A stretch of 64,000 nucleotides of DNA from Lactuca virosa (taxonomy: Eukaryota; Streptophyta; Magnoliopsida; Asterales; Asteraceae). Shown here in pieces: positions 23,163 through 34,669 of this stretch. The position numbers were made by a program, and so were the translations under genes. The DNA lies in assembly GCA_928212115.1 (NCBI GenBank), contig CAKMRJ010004445.1, forward strand, positions 83,808,752 through 83,872,751, in the 5' to 3' direction. The first letter of the stretch is position 1; the number at the start of each line of letters is the position of its first letter. Under the pieces are notes generated by a model, which worked only from the letters and a program-made list of their open reading frames with translations, did no database searches and was not told the origin of the DNA.

Positions 23163-26100
23163 ATGCCTCCTCACAGAAGTACAGGGCGTAGAAATGTTAA
23201 CGAAACACCAATACCACCACCACCTCAACCACCTATGCCACCTCCTCCATACGACGCTGCTATGTTCCAGGCAGCTTTCACGGCGGCTGTGCGGCTGCCG
23301 TATCAGCCATCAATACTCCTGCCCCTATTGGATCGGGAACATGTGCACCTCCTTCTCATCATGGCGAGAGCCATGGGCATCCCCGGGAATGCACCTACAA
23401 GGATTTTACGAATTCCAAACCCCGAAACTTCAATGGAACTGGTAGGGTTATGATCTTAAGGCAGTAGATAGAGAAGACCGAAGCAGTCTTTGAAATATGC
23501 GCCTGCCCATAGAGCAACAATGTCAAGTTTGCTACTTGAACCTTTTCTGACAGGGCATTAACTTGGTGGAATGGCCACGTTAAATCTCTGACTATAACCG
23601 TAGCAAATTCAATCAACTGGGAAAGCTTGAAAGCCATGCTGATGAGGGAATACTGTTCTCGAGGGGAAATTCAAAAACTCGAGCAAGAACTCTGGGGTCT
23701 TAAAATGGTTGGTTCCGACATATCAACCTATACTAATAGAGTCTGTGATCTGGCAATTCTATGCCCTGACATGGTTGCTCTTGAGAGCAAAAGAATAGAG
23801 AGATATATTTGGGGACTGTCGCCCCAGATCCAGTATAGTGTGTTAGCATCCATGCCTCTTACTTTTGACAGTGCCAAAGAGCTGGCACAATCTCTTATAG
23901 ATCACGGAAAACACCAGAACCCAACAACCCCTGCACCCGAACCACAAAAGGGAGACAACAACAACAATTGGAAGAAGGGGTGGAACAAGAGGAAGGGTGG
24001 GGCTTCGCAAGAATCCTCAAAAAGGCAACAACTAGTGGCAATCAATGCTGCCACGGTAACCCCGGTTGCCCCTACTAACCCCTTACCAGCAAAAACTTAC
24101 GCCGGTAATCTTCCCAAGTGCAACAAATGCAACTTCCACCACCACGGACCTTGCAAGGAGATGCAGTGCTCTAACTGCAATAGGAAGGGGCACACAGCCC
24201 GTTTCTGCAAGGCTCCGGCAAGGCCGATCGCTCAAGTCTCCGACGCTGGTATAGGCCAAGCTTGCTACAACTGCGGCGAAGTGGGCCACTACAAGAGGAA
24301 CTGCCCGAAGGCAGGAGATGCCGGTGGGGCGGCAAGAGTTATGGCCATAGGCCACGAGGAAGCCGTAGCTGATCCTACGATAGTTACTGGTACGTTTCTC
24401 CTCGATAACTCTTATGCTTGCATACTTTTTGATAGTGGAGCAGAGAAAAGTTTCGTAAGCCAAAAATTTGCACACCTGCTTAAACAAAAACCTCGTGCAT
24501 TAGATAAATCATTCACAGTAGAAATGGCAAACGGCAAAATGGAAAGTGCTAACTGTATATACGTAGGTTGTACTCTAACTTTAGATGTCCATACTTTCAA
24601 GATAGACCTCATGCCGGTTCCAATTAAAAGTTTCGACATCATTATCGGCATGGATTGGTTGAGTCTTCTTCGCGCCGACATCATGTGCTTTGAAAAAGCA
24701 GTTCGTCTTAACCTTCCTAACAGCGTAACCCTAGTTATCTTTGGCGACAAACCTAGTACGAGCCTTCGCATCATTTCGTGCATCCAAGCCCATAAGTGCT
24801 TACGAAAGGAATATCATGCATTCCTCGCACACATCGTTGATACGAGCCAAGAAGTAAAAGACATTCAGAACATCCCGGAAGTACGCGACTTTCCCGACAT
24901 CTTTCCAGAAGAACTGTCGGGATTACCACCACAACGCCAAGTCGAGTTCAGAATCGACTTAGTGCCAGGGGCTACTCCAGTAGCCAAATCTCCATATCGT
25001 CTGGAACCGGCAGAGATGCAGGAACTTTCCAGTCAGCTTAACGAACTTCTCAAGAAGGGATTCATTAGGCCAAGCTTCTCACCATGGGGAGCACCGGCCT
25101 TGTTCGTCAAGAAGAAATATGGATCGTTTCGCATGTGCATCGACTACAGGGAACTCAACAAGCTTACCATTAAAAATCATTATCCCTTGCCCCGCATTGA
25201 CGACTTATTTGGTCAACTTCAAGGAGCCAACTACTTCTCGAAGATAGATCTATGATCCGGATATCACCAACTACGAGTGCTAGGTGAGGATGTCCCAAAG
25301 ACAGCCTTCCGAACTCGTTATGGGCACTACGAATTCGTAGTGATGCCATTCGGATTAACTAACGCACCCGCTGTATTCATGGATTTGATGAATAGGGTGT
25401 GTCGTCCTTACTTGGATCAGTTCGTCATTGTCTTCATCGATGACATACTCATCTACTCTCGAAGTAAGGAGGAACATAGTCAGCATCTGCGTCTAGTCTT
25501 AGAAACACTGCGTTCGGAGAAGCTCTATGCGAAGTTCTCAAAATGTGAATTTTGGATCCGAAGGGTCGAATTCTTAGGGCATGTGGTTAGTGAAGAGGGA
25601 ATACACGTAGACCCTTCCAAAATCAAGGCTATTGAAAACTGGTCAGCACCGAAGACACCTACGGAAATTCGTCAATTTCTAGGTCTCGCTGGCTACTATC
25701 GCAGGTTCATTCAGAACTTCTCCCGCATAGCAAAACCTCTTACAACATTGACCCAGAAAGGCATGGCCTTTGACTGGGAAGAAAAGCAGGAGAGAGCGTT
25801 CCAAACGCTCAAGCGAGCCTTGTGCACCGCACCGATACTATCCCTCCCCGAAGGGATAGAAGACTTCGTTGTCTATTGCGATGCTTCAAATCAAGGGCTC
25901 GTCTGTGTTCTGATGCAACGAGGTAAGGTTATCGCCTATGCCTCGAGACAGCTGAAGACACATGAGGTAAACTACACCACCCACGATCTTGAACTAGGAG
26001 CAGTCGTGTTTGCACTGAAGATCTGGAGACACTACCTGTATGGTACAAAAAGCACGATATTTACAGACCACAAAAGCCTACAACACATATTCGACCAGAA

Positions 26101-27722
26101 GGAGCTCAACATGAGACAACGACAGTGGGTCGAGCTACTCAGTGATTACGAATGTGAAATTCGTTATCATCCGGGTAAAGCCAATGTAGTAGCCGACGCC
26201 CTAAGTCGGAAAGAATACTCTGGTCGTAGAATCAAATCTTTGACTCTAACTATCCATTCACACTTGTCCATGCAAATTAAGGAGGCTCAGCTCGACGCTT
26301 TGAAACCTGAAAAATGTGGCGAGTGAATCCCTGAGAGGGATGGATAAGAACTTGGAAGTCAAGGGTGGCGGAGCCTTATACCTCATGGATCGGATCTGGA
26401 CACCGAAACACGGTGGCTTCCGAGACTTGGTCATGACCGAGGCACACAACACCCGTTATTCCGTCCACCCAGGTTCATATAAGATGTATCTGGATCTTAA
26501 AAAGCTATACTGGTGGCCTAACATGAAAGCAGATATTGCTACCTTCGTAAGTAAATGCCTTACTTGCGCCAAGGTCAAGGTCGAATACCAGAAACCCTCC
26601 AGTATTCTACAGCAACCGGAGATACCGGAATGGATGTGGGAGCGGATTACTATGGACTTCATAACCAAGTTACCAAAGACAACGGGTGGACTTGATACCA
26701 TATGGGTCATCGTCGACAGATTGACCAATTCCTCACACTTCCTACCCATCAAAGAAACCGACAAAATGGAGAAACTTACGAGAACCTACATTAGGGAAAT
26801 TGTACGACTGCACGGTGTTCCCATATCCATTATCTCAGACAGAGATAGTAGATTCACTTCAAGGTTCTGGCAGTCGCTACAAAGTTCCCTAGGAACTAGG
26901 CTGGATATGAGTACAGCCTACCACCCGCAGACCGATGGACAAAGTGAGAGAACTATCCAAACCTTGGAAGATATGCTGCGAGCCTGTGTGATCGACTTTG
27001 GTAAGGCATGGGATACCGACATACCACTCGTCGAATTCTCCTACAACAACAGTTATCACACGAGCATCAAGGCTGCTCCCTTTGAAGCCCTATATGGCCG
27101 AAAGTGCAGATCCCCTCTATGCTGGGGTGAAGTGGGTGACACCCAGTTAGCTAAAGGGAGAGTCCCTGAAAGCACTCTCACAGGTCCGGAAATCATTCGG
27201 GAAACGACGGAGAAGATCGTTCAAATTCGTGAACGATTGAAAGCCTCCAGAGACCGACAGAAAAGCTACGCAGACAAGCGTAGGAAACCGTTGGAATTCC
27301 AGGTGGGAGACTGCGTCCTTCTGAAAGTCTCTCCCTGGAAGGGCTTGATACGCTTTGGAAAGCATGGAAAGCTCAATCCAAGATACATAGGGCCTTTTGA
27401 GATTCTTGCCCGAATCGGCCCTGTAGCTTACAAACTCAATCTACCGCACGAACTCAGTAACGTACACTCTACCTTCCACGTCTCGAACTTGAAAAAGTGT
27501 ATGTCCGACGAGACTCTTGTAATCCCACTCGACGAGATCGAGATCAACGAGAGCCTCAAATTCGTGGAAGAACCAGTAGAGATCATGGACCGGGAGGTCA
27601 AGCAAACAAAGCAAAGCCGCATCCCGATAGTGAAGGTTCGATGGAACGCCAATCGAGGACCTAAATTCACTTGGGAACGGGAGGATCAGATGAAACTGAA
27701 ATATCCCCATCTATTTGCTTAG
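23163..27722 (+). pseudogene. E1 gag-pol polyprotein, broken
   Basis: Gag starts MPPHRSTGRRNVNETP with a Pro-rich head. The capsid region (about 23400-23900) contains EIQKLEQELW and YIWGLSPQ. Two CCHC knuckles follow (24115-24310: CNCNRKGHTARFC type and CYNCGEVGHYKRNC). Protease LFDSGAE near 24427. RT with FIDD near 25432. RNase H with YCDASNQG and FTDHKSL. Integrase HHCC (26440-26575) and an apparently intact DDE triad (MDF, SDRDSRF, TDGQSER). The C-terminal chromodomain-like module ends TWEREDQMKLKYPHLF. Lesions: 1-nt loss near 23291, TAG 23465, TAG 23510, TGA 23537, TGA 25253 and an extra A in the run 26310-26314. From gag to integrase it would have supplied all replication enzymes. Confidence 0.92.
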
Positions 27723-27777
27723 TTATTTGTAACTACTTATTTGCTTAAATTCTAATTTCGGGACGAAATTCCTTCTA

Positions 27778-27789
27778 GCGGGGGGATGA
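27778..27789 (+). promoter_or_regulatory. E1 polypurine tract
   Basis: GCGGGGGGATGA directly before the 3' LTR; the same tract is found in E2 and, on the minus strand, in D. Confidence 0.85.
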
Positions 27790-30476
27790 TGTGACAACCC
27801 GAAATTTCTATTATGTACAACATTTCAAGTCAATAGAAGTCAAAACAGTTACTGTTAATTTTCAGACTTTTTGGAATAAGTTTGGGTATTTTAGGATTAA
27901 CACTTTAGGAGATATCAGGAGAGAGGATGCCCTAGGGTTTATTGTGCAACAATAAAGTCCCGACACATCGAAAGTTTAGAGTTTACGGCCTAAACTTGGT
28001 GTTTACGGCCGTAAACCCTAAAGGGGAGGGGTATAAAAGTGGCACTTAGCCATTTTTTAGCATTTTTGCACCTTTTCAAGATCAAATCTCAAACTCTCTC
28101 AAGTATCATCCAAAGATTTCTCCTAAATCTTCATCTAGTAAGTGTTTCTAACCCTTTCAAGTTAGAATATCACTTAATCTAGTGATTTAACACACTTCTA
28201 TCCGTTAGATCTTTCCAAAAGGGTGAATCTTCAAGTTTCACCAAGAACACCAAGAACACACACTAGTGTTCTTGGACTTTTGGCTCATTTCAAGCTTCTA
28301 TATTGTAAGTACTTCTATCCTAGAGTATCATAGAGCTTGTTACACTTCCATATATGAAGAAAACAATCAAGAAACACAAGATCAAGGTGTTTACGGTCCA
28401 AGAACACCTTGGACCGTAAACCCTAAAAAGGGTTCCAATGTGAGCCCTAGTCCTTCACAAGCCTTGGAAACCTGCATAGATCCCTTCATTGATGTGTTAA
28501 GGACTTGAAAACATCAAAATACCATAATCCATAGGGGTTTACGACCGTAAACCCAAATGGAAATGGTCCAGGGACCGTAAACTCCATTTAGGAGTGAAAT
28601 GATGCCCTAACCTCTTCCAAAGGCTTAACCTTCAAAGTAGAAATGCTTCTAAGGACTTATAGAGCTTCAAAACAACTCATGGTCAAGAAAGCATGAGTTG
28701 AAGCCGTAAACTCATGGGTTTACGACCGTAAACTCAATTGGTCTAGGTCACAAAACCGTAAACCGAAGAAAGGGGTTCTCTTGAACCCTAAACTCAATAG
28801 CTTTGTCCTACAACACTTAGATACAATCCTTATGACTTATGACACTTAAATAAGGTGTTATACATGTCCTAGGATGTCTTAACTTTGATAATTAGTTGTT
28901 TAAAGACTAATTAGATACATATATGTGTTATTATATATTAACTAGGATCATTGAGTGTGTACAAGTCTTCACTTGACACTTAGCATCCTACATCATTCAG
29001 GTCATCCAAACCACCAACTACAGGTGAGTTCATACCCCTTAATCAATCTTTTAAATGATTTTAAATGTTTTAATGCGGGGGAATACAAGTAGAAAACAAC
29101 ATGTTATAGTATCAATCACATGTGATTTATAACTGTGTTTTCCATCAATTGATTTCACATACTTCAAAATGTGATAATCACAAAGGTTTCAAGTTGTTTT
29201 ACACTTGATTATCAAATGATTTACTTTTGAAAAGTTTTATAAACTGACATCAAGTCAAATTTGTTCATTGTTCTAAACTCCTAAATGTTTTACAAAACCT
29301 CTTTCGTCTTATTGTTAAAAATCATATTTATACACTTATGTTTCACGTATATAGGTATTGATATGATAGTTTTCATTCTTTCTTCATTTCAAACACTCTT
29401 GTGTAGCAAGGCTGTATAAACCTTCTTGAACATCAATTACATTCTAGTAAACTATCATAGGGATAGTGTAGGATATACAAAATATCATTCATATTACAAG
29501 TAATTACACCATAGTTAGTTCATTCATAAGTCTATACTAAATGCTATATGAAGAGATACACTTACATGAATCCTCTTACATGGATACACTTACATAAATC
29601 CTCTTACATAGATACACATACATGAATCCTCTTACATGGATACTTTTACCTAGATACTATATGAAGAGATACTATTACATACTATATGTGTAGCTTAGAT
29701 CTATCTATCCTAGTACCGAAGGATACAATAAGGGACTAACCATTCCTATACCCAGCTGTTAGCAACAGAGGTAAATGCATATCTACGGATGCCTACGGTT
29801 AATACTATTATAAGAGTACCTTTACGGGACTAACTATTCCTACACCCTGCTGTTAGCTACAGAGGACAATGCACATCTACGGATGCCTACGGTTGCCATT
29901 TTACGGCGAATTCTCAAGTCGTGTTTATGCTAATGCAAAAGGATAATACTTAAATATATTTTTCCCTATTACTTTAATTTTGTGATAAATTCACATATAC
30001 GATGAGGTAGACTATATAATTATATTAATAGTCACACAAGGGAAAAACCATCTTTGAAGGAGAATTACATCTTTCAAAGCATCCAGGTCTTGGTAGAAGA
30101 CTACTTTCAAAACATACAAGTCTTGGTAAAGACTATTTTTATACTAGTAGGAAATATGGGATTTTCTAGGGTTTTTCACACTTATATCAAATGTTTCATT
30201 CACAGATTTACATGCATTCATAACAGCTTTCTAAATCAATGACACTAAAATACTTATGAATTCACCAGCTTCATAGCTGATACTCGCTTTCAAAACTTTA
30301 TTTTGATTACATATTTTGGTGTCTTATTACAATGAAAGAACACACATGTATTAAAACTTTACTTTTAATGCAATGGATGATGTTGTTGCTTGTTTACTAC
30401 TTTGCACTGTTGTGATACTTACATGACGTCCTCCACCCCGGAACGTTTCCGCCGTTCTTGGTTTTGGGGTGTGACA
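27790..30476 (+). repeat. E1 3' LTR
   Basis: 2,687 bp, close to the left copy. An 81 bp deletion at about 30292-30300 removes the acceptor TTGTATTCTCAG and the bases after it, while the donor (GT at 29024) remains. Confidence 0.93.
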
Positions 30477-30481
30477 TTAAT

Positions 30482-30969
30482 TGATCTTTAAAAGAAATGA
30501 CTTTTGGTAATTCATAACTTGAGGACAAATTATGGACTCCATTAAAAACATTTAGATCAAGAATTAACTAACAAACAATTTGAAAATAATTCCTACCATC
30601 TACCAAAATTCATAAGTGTATGAACAATCATATCAACAATTTCAAGAATCATATAAACACACATAAAACTTGAAATTTTGATAATAACCTTGAAATTGGT
30701 TTACCATAATCATTACCACATCAAAAATAGGTTTTATAAGTCCAAAACAGTTTAAGGTAATGACTCTAGTCCAATTCCAGCACCAAAACTCGAAAATCTG
30801 CACTCAGGCCTGCCAACTTGTCGAGTGCATGAACAGACTCGGCGAGTTGGTTGAATATATGCATGGACTCGTCGAGTTCCATGAAGGACTCGATGAGTCA
30901 ATGGGGCAATGTGCAGAAATTCGACATTGTTCAGCAATTTGCATCAAGTATCAAGAAAAAAAGCCTAGT
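30482..30969 (-). other. N2 5' leader, second part, with GACTC/GAGTC palindromes
   Basis: Resumes N2 after the E1 duplication. Four hyphenated palindromes of the GGACTC-GNC-GAGTCC type start at 30815, 30835, 30865 and 30886 (spacings 20, 30, 21), each with one or more mismatches. N1 has the same motif at the same place (6893-6969). No ORF. Confidence 0.6.
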
Positions 30970-30980
30970 CTCTGATACCA
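30970..30980 (-). promoter_or_regulatory. N2 primer-binding site (tRNA-iMet)
   Basis: The minus strand reads TGGTATCAGAG, eleven matching bases, then A where C is expected. Confidence 0.82.
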
Positions 30981-30981
30981 C

Positions 30982-31047
30982 TGAAGGGTTTTGAGCATTA
31001 TAACACTCCTATGGTGTACATGCAAACCTAAAAACCTTGGATCTATG
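30982..31047 (-). repeat. N2 5' LTR, outer piece before E2
   Basis: The first 66 bp (plus) of the right LTR, TGAAGGG..., cut by E2 after GGATCTATG. It continues at 41230. Confidence 0.88.
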
Positions 31048-31510
31048 TGTGACAACCCGATATTTTTCAAATCAATGTAACATTCAAAAAGTCAAAAATA
31101 ATGAACTATTTGGAATCAACGAAATTAGCGTCAAAAATGAAGTGTTCTAAAATCTTAACTGGGATGCATAAAGTGCTAGATATCATGCCAAGGTTTCCAA
31201 AAACAAAAAGAACACTCAAATCTGAGTTATAACGAAGGAGTTATGACCAATCGAAAATTCACGACACACCCAGTAAAACACTGCTAAACGTAAAGAAGTT
31301 ATGGATTTTTAACGGAATTATCGTGTTCCATCCTGTTAAATAAAAAATAATTAAAAATAAATTCAAAATTAGCCGACGAAGTCTAAATGAAAGTTGTAGA
31401 GTATTTTCTCACCTTCGCGTGGATATAAAGAACGTCAAAAACTGAGCTCGTATGCGAAAGTTACGTATTTTTGAAGTTTTTGGCATGCATTACGAAGCTT
31501 ATCCGAAGGA

Positions 31511-31682
31511 GTACGCCCAACGTACTTCGGAGTACGCCCAACGTACTGAATAGAGGGCCTCGGATCGGCCACGTCGCCCCTACGCCTCTACGCCCCATCC
31601 CGTCCGAAGTCCGGCAGTCGATGATGTGGTAAGCAGTGACGCACGAGTACGCCCCGCGTATTTCGGAGTACGCCCATCGTAC
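31511..31682 (+). promoter_or_regulatory. E2 5' LTR palindrome array GTACGC-NNN-GCGTAC
   Basis: Four copies at 31511, 31532, 31647 and 31668: two pairs, each 21 bp apart. All four differ by one base in the right arm. TATAAATA follows at 31702-31709. Confidence 0.75.
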
Positions 31683-31923
31683 GAGGGCAGTGTTCCTCAC
31701 CTATAAATAGGATGCGAGACCTCCGACTTTCCTTTCCCATTTCCTCCTTCTCTCTCATTCTTACTCCACATTTAGCATCCCGAGACGATCCCGACTTCTT
31801 GGTTTCATACCTCAGCCCCGACGAAGGTCCGAAGCCCCGAGATTCCCGAGAATCTCACCACTTTCCGGTCGAGGTGCCGCCCGAGGAAAAATCTCGTTTT
31901 CTTCGAATCATCACACTTTCCAG

Positions 31924-32774
31924 GTGAGTTCATACCCCGACTTTTTCACGTCTTTTCATGTTTTTAGGGGGGGGGGAAATACAAGTGCAATACGAGAAAA
32001 CATATTGCTTTATACAGATTCAAATACAACATCTACATTTTTAATAACTTCGATATCAACATTATACTTTACATGCAAAGTTAGTATTACATCGAGTTTT
32101 TATCACCAAATGGAACACACTTTCGGAAAAACTATAATGGGTATAGTTTGCGGGTTATTCATTACATCTTTATGTAAACATTGTGAAGATGAAATACTTT
32201 CATCTACATGAAATATAGACTTTCTTTTTCGTAAATCTATTAATACTAAGTGTTGTGAGATATTCAACTTCAACGTACTCTCAAGTACGCATTTCAAGTC
32301 CTGTATTATAAACCATAATCTCTTGGAGGGAGAGCGTGATATTTGTGTATAGATCTATACGGGATTGAAAATCCCGCACCTAAACTGTTAGCTACAGTTA
32401 GACCGGCAGGTCTGGGGTGACAAACGTCATAACACTACAACGCCTGAAGAACGTTGTTACAGGCAGTCTGGGTCAATAGCATGGTTATAAAACTCACACA
32501 GAAGTATTAAAATAAGTTTGATTTACGAGACTTTTGATGCATACTTTAAATACATTATTTGAGTATAAACACACTTTCACCATTTGAGCACAAAAGATAC
32601 TATTGCAATACCAGTTGTTGGATCTTTTCAGGTTATATGTAGAAAATATTGAATTTTCTGGAAAACACGTTCAATCATTTTTACAAAAAGGGAATACAAA
32701 TTTTCAGTACAAAACTCTTGTGAACTCACCAACTTAATTGTTGACACTTTTTCAAAACTACTTGTATTTCTCAG
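31924..32774 (+). other. Intron-like segment of the E2 5' LTR with paired ends
   Basis: CCAG|GTGAGTTCATACC donor. GGTGAGTTCATA (31923-31934) can pair with TGTGAACTCACC (32719-32730), with one G-U. Hairpin CAAC-TTAATT-GTTG at 32730-32743; acceptor TTGTATTTCTCAG ends at 32774. The right LTR repeats it at 40134-40980. Confidence 0.55.
32325..32480 (+). other. Structured domain in the E2 LTR with GTATAGATCTATAC palindrome
   Basis: GAGGGAGAGCG, then the perfect 14 bp palindrome at 32347-32360, then hairpins AACTGT-TAGCT-ACAGTT (32383-32399) and AGACC-GGCA-GGTCT, then GGGGTGACAAA. B (46370-46530) and D (57640-57790, minus) show the same order. E2's right copy has the palindrome at 40555-40568. Confidence 0.55.
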
Positions 32775-33022
32775 GGAATCAGTAATATAGGTAACCATCA
32801 GCTTTTGGAGAAGGAACGCTAAGGCGTCTATTATCAAAATATTTTAAATCATCATATTTGTAATATTCTTTTGAAACATGTATTACACGCAACAATGTAA
32901 GTTTTTATTATATTTATGATGGTTGTGTTTACTTTCTTTACAATATTCAACTGTTATGGTACTACGTGAAGTCACCCCCCCCCCAAATGTTTCCGCCATC
33001 CTGGTTTGGGGGTGTGATAGAT

Positions 33023-33034
33023 TGGTATCAGAGC
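33023..33034 (+). promoter_or_regulatory. E2 primer-binding site (tRNA-iMet)
   Basis: TGGTATCAGAGC, perfect. Confidence 0.93.
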
Positions 33035-33286
33035 ATTGTTTATAGTGAACTAAGTATATCGAACCACATAAGATATACAAACTATAAATGCAAAGGGACC
33101 AAAAACCCTCTGAAAAAACGTTTTTCATAAACGATACTTTAAATAAATTAAAGTGATATACATTTTTTTTATAAAAGTATAAGTACACGCATGCATCGGT
33201 CTCGTATCATAGCAAAATTTTATAAAAAGTATTAAGGCAAGTTGCGACACTACGACTAGGCCTCGGGGTATGTAATCAAATCGAGA

Positions 33287-33315
33287 ATAAATATAGCCTG
33301 ATCAACTATATTTAT
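33287..33315 (+). other. E2 leader hairpin with TGATCA loop
   Basis: Stem ATAAATATAG/CTATATTTAT, 10 bp, with loop CCTGATCAA at 33297-33305. Same loop as E1 on a different stem. The leader 33035-33582 has no ORF. Confidence 0.58.
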
Positions 33316-33582
33316 CCTAGATGTGACCAACGTATGTCGAGGAATGGTCGTAGTAAGCAACAAGTCGAAAACTTACCAAATTAAATACTAGAATCAAACT
33401 TACAAATTAGAAATACTATAGGAGTATTTTGTAAAAACAAAAGAAACCGTTATAATCATGCGAATCCCGGTATTTAATTAGAAATAGGAATCGTCGAATA
33501 AAATTTATCCTTATCGAAAATTTCCTTTCTTACTCCCAAGTTTTTATAAAATTCTCTTACCTCTATTTCTCGACTAGACAAA

Positions 33583-34275
33583 ATGGCAGGATTTCACATT
33601 CCCGGGGACCCCTACTACCCCAACCAAGGAAATGGAGGTTGGATTGAGGACGACCCAGAAGAGGATTCCGAAGAGGAAATTCCCGAGGAAGAACCAGAAA
33701 AAGAATCCGAAGAGGATCCTGAGGAAGACCCAGACGAATATACAGAAGAGGAAGGAGATGGTGGGAGCACAGACTCGGAGCCTGAGGTCTACAATCCTCC
33801 CCAAGGAGCAGCAAATCCTCCAAGGAACTTTCAGGGCCCGACGCCCCGCTGGGCTGTGGATCTGAAGCGATGGAGGAGGGAACAAGGGCAACGCCCACCC
33901 TACGGCATGTCACGAGGCTTTTATAACCTCCGCAACGGGGGTTCGGCTGACAGGGCGCTCCCTGTCATGGTCTGACGCATTGCCAACAAAGGCGAGCAAG
34001 CAAGAGCAAATGCCAACCAAATCTTGGACATTGGGGCCACCGCTGCTGTCACCGCGGTACGTCTTCGTCGTCTGGACGAAGAGCATGAGCGAACAATAGA
34101 ACACACCTTTTCCCTGCAAAAGGACATCACTGCTACTAGAAACGAAGTGAGAGAGCTCCGTAGGAGCCAAGCCGCAATGGAGAGGCGCGTGATCGAGGCT
34201 GAACGTCAAGTAGCCCGAGCTAAGGCTTCCGCAACCACATACCATGGTCCGCAGCGTGCCACCCGCTCAGAGTAG
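33583..34275 (+). pseudogene. ORF0 of E2, one in-frame stop
   Basis: Homologue of E1 ORF0: MAGFHIPGDPYYPNQGNGG, a longer Glu/Asp-rich stretch (EEDSEEEIPEEEPEKE), TDSEPEVYNPP, FQGPTPRWAVDLKRW and FYNLRNGGSADRALPVMV, then a coiled-coil tail (EEHERTIEHTFSLQKD, VRELRRSQAAMERRV). TGA at 33973-33975 stands where E1 has Cys. Beyond it the frame stays open to 34275. It ends 394 nt before gag. Whether the TGA is decay or read through is unknown; decay is simpler. Confidence 0.7.
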
Positions 34276-34669
34276 AGCGCGTACTTCTGACGCTATGTAT
34301 ATACCTATCAAATAAGTGTTGGTGCTACTCTTTCCTTTAAGAATGTAAACCCAAAGAATTGTGAGAACGTAGTTCGGGGGTCGGAATGCGGTCAAATTTT
34401 CCCATTTTCATTGATGTACCCTAGACCTATATAAGGTTAAATTTTCCTGATCGTTGTATCATATACAAATATCAATGAAATTGACACGCATTTATTATTT
34501 CCTTGTGTATTCCATTAAATTCTTAAAAGAAGCATACACTTATTTTTAAAAGTTTCCATTGACATGCGAAAACCAGAAATGTTCAGAACTAAATCTGATA
34601 AGAATAAAACCTTCCATAACCATTTCTAATGACTTATCAAGAATTTGTCTCTTAACTTGTGGTAGAATC
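34276..34669 (+). other. Spacer between ORF0 and gag of E2
   Basis: No convincing ORF. It ends GAATTTGTCTCTTAACTTGTGGTAG (written here only in outline: pyrimidine-rich, then TAG) with AG at 34664-34665, four bases before the gag ATG. Confidence 0.45.

Larger units (their letters stand above)
18695..30476 (+). mobile_element. Complete Ty3/gypsy chromovirus-like element E1
   Basis: 11.8 kb with LTRs 18695-21462 and 27790-30476 and perfect TSD TTAAT (18690-18694, 30477-30481). Order: LTR, iMet primer site, dimer-hairpin candidate, ORF0, gag-pol, polypurine tract, LTR. Domain order protease, RT, RNase H, integrase is that of gypsy. It sits in N2's leader. ORF0 is open, gag-pol is broken. Confidence 0.93.
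31048..33019 (+). repeat. E2 5' LTR
   Basis: 1,972 bp, TGTGACAACCCG to GTGTGATA; the last CA is changed to TA. Very similar to the right copy. Confidence 0.93.

Noticed and set aside
31712..32211. ORFs in the E2 LTR with copies at 39922-40419
   Set aside because: LTR duplicates, not related to each other or to a known family; they overlap the predicted splice donor.
33563..34245. Long minus-strand ORFs opposite E2 ORF0
   Set aside because: Shadows of the GAG/GAA-rich acidic stretch; no matching ORF opposite E1's ORF0.
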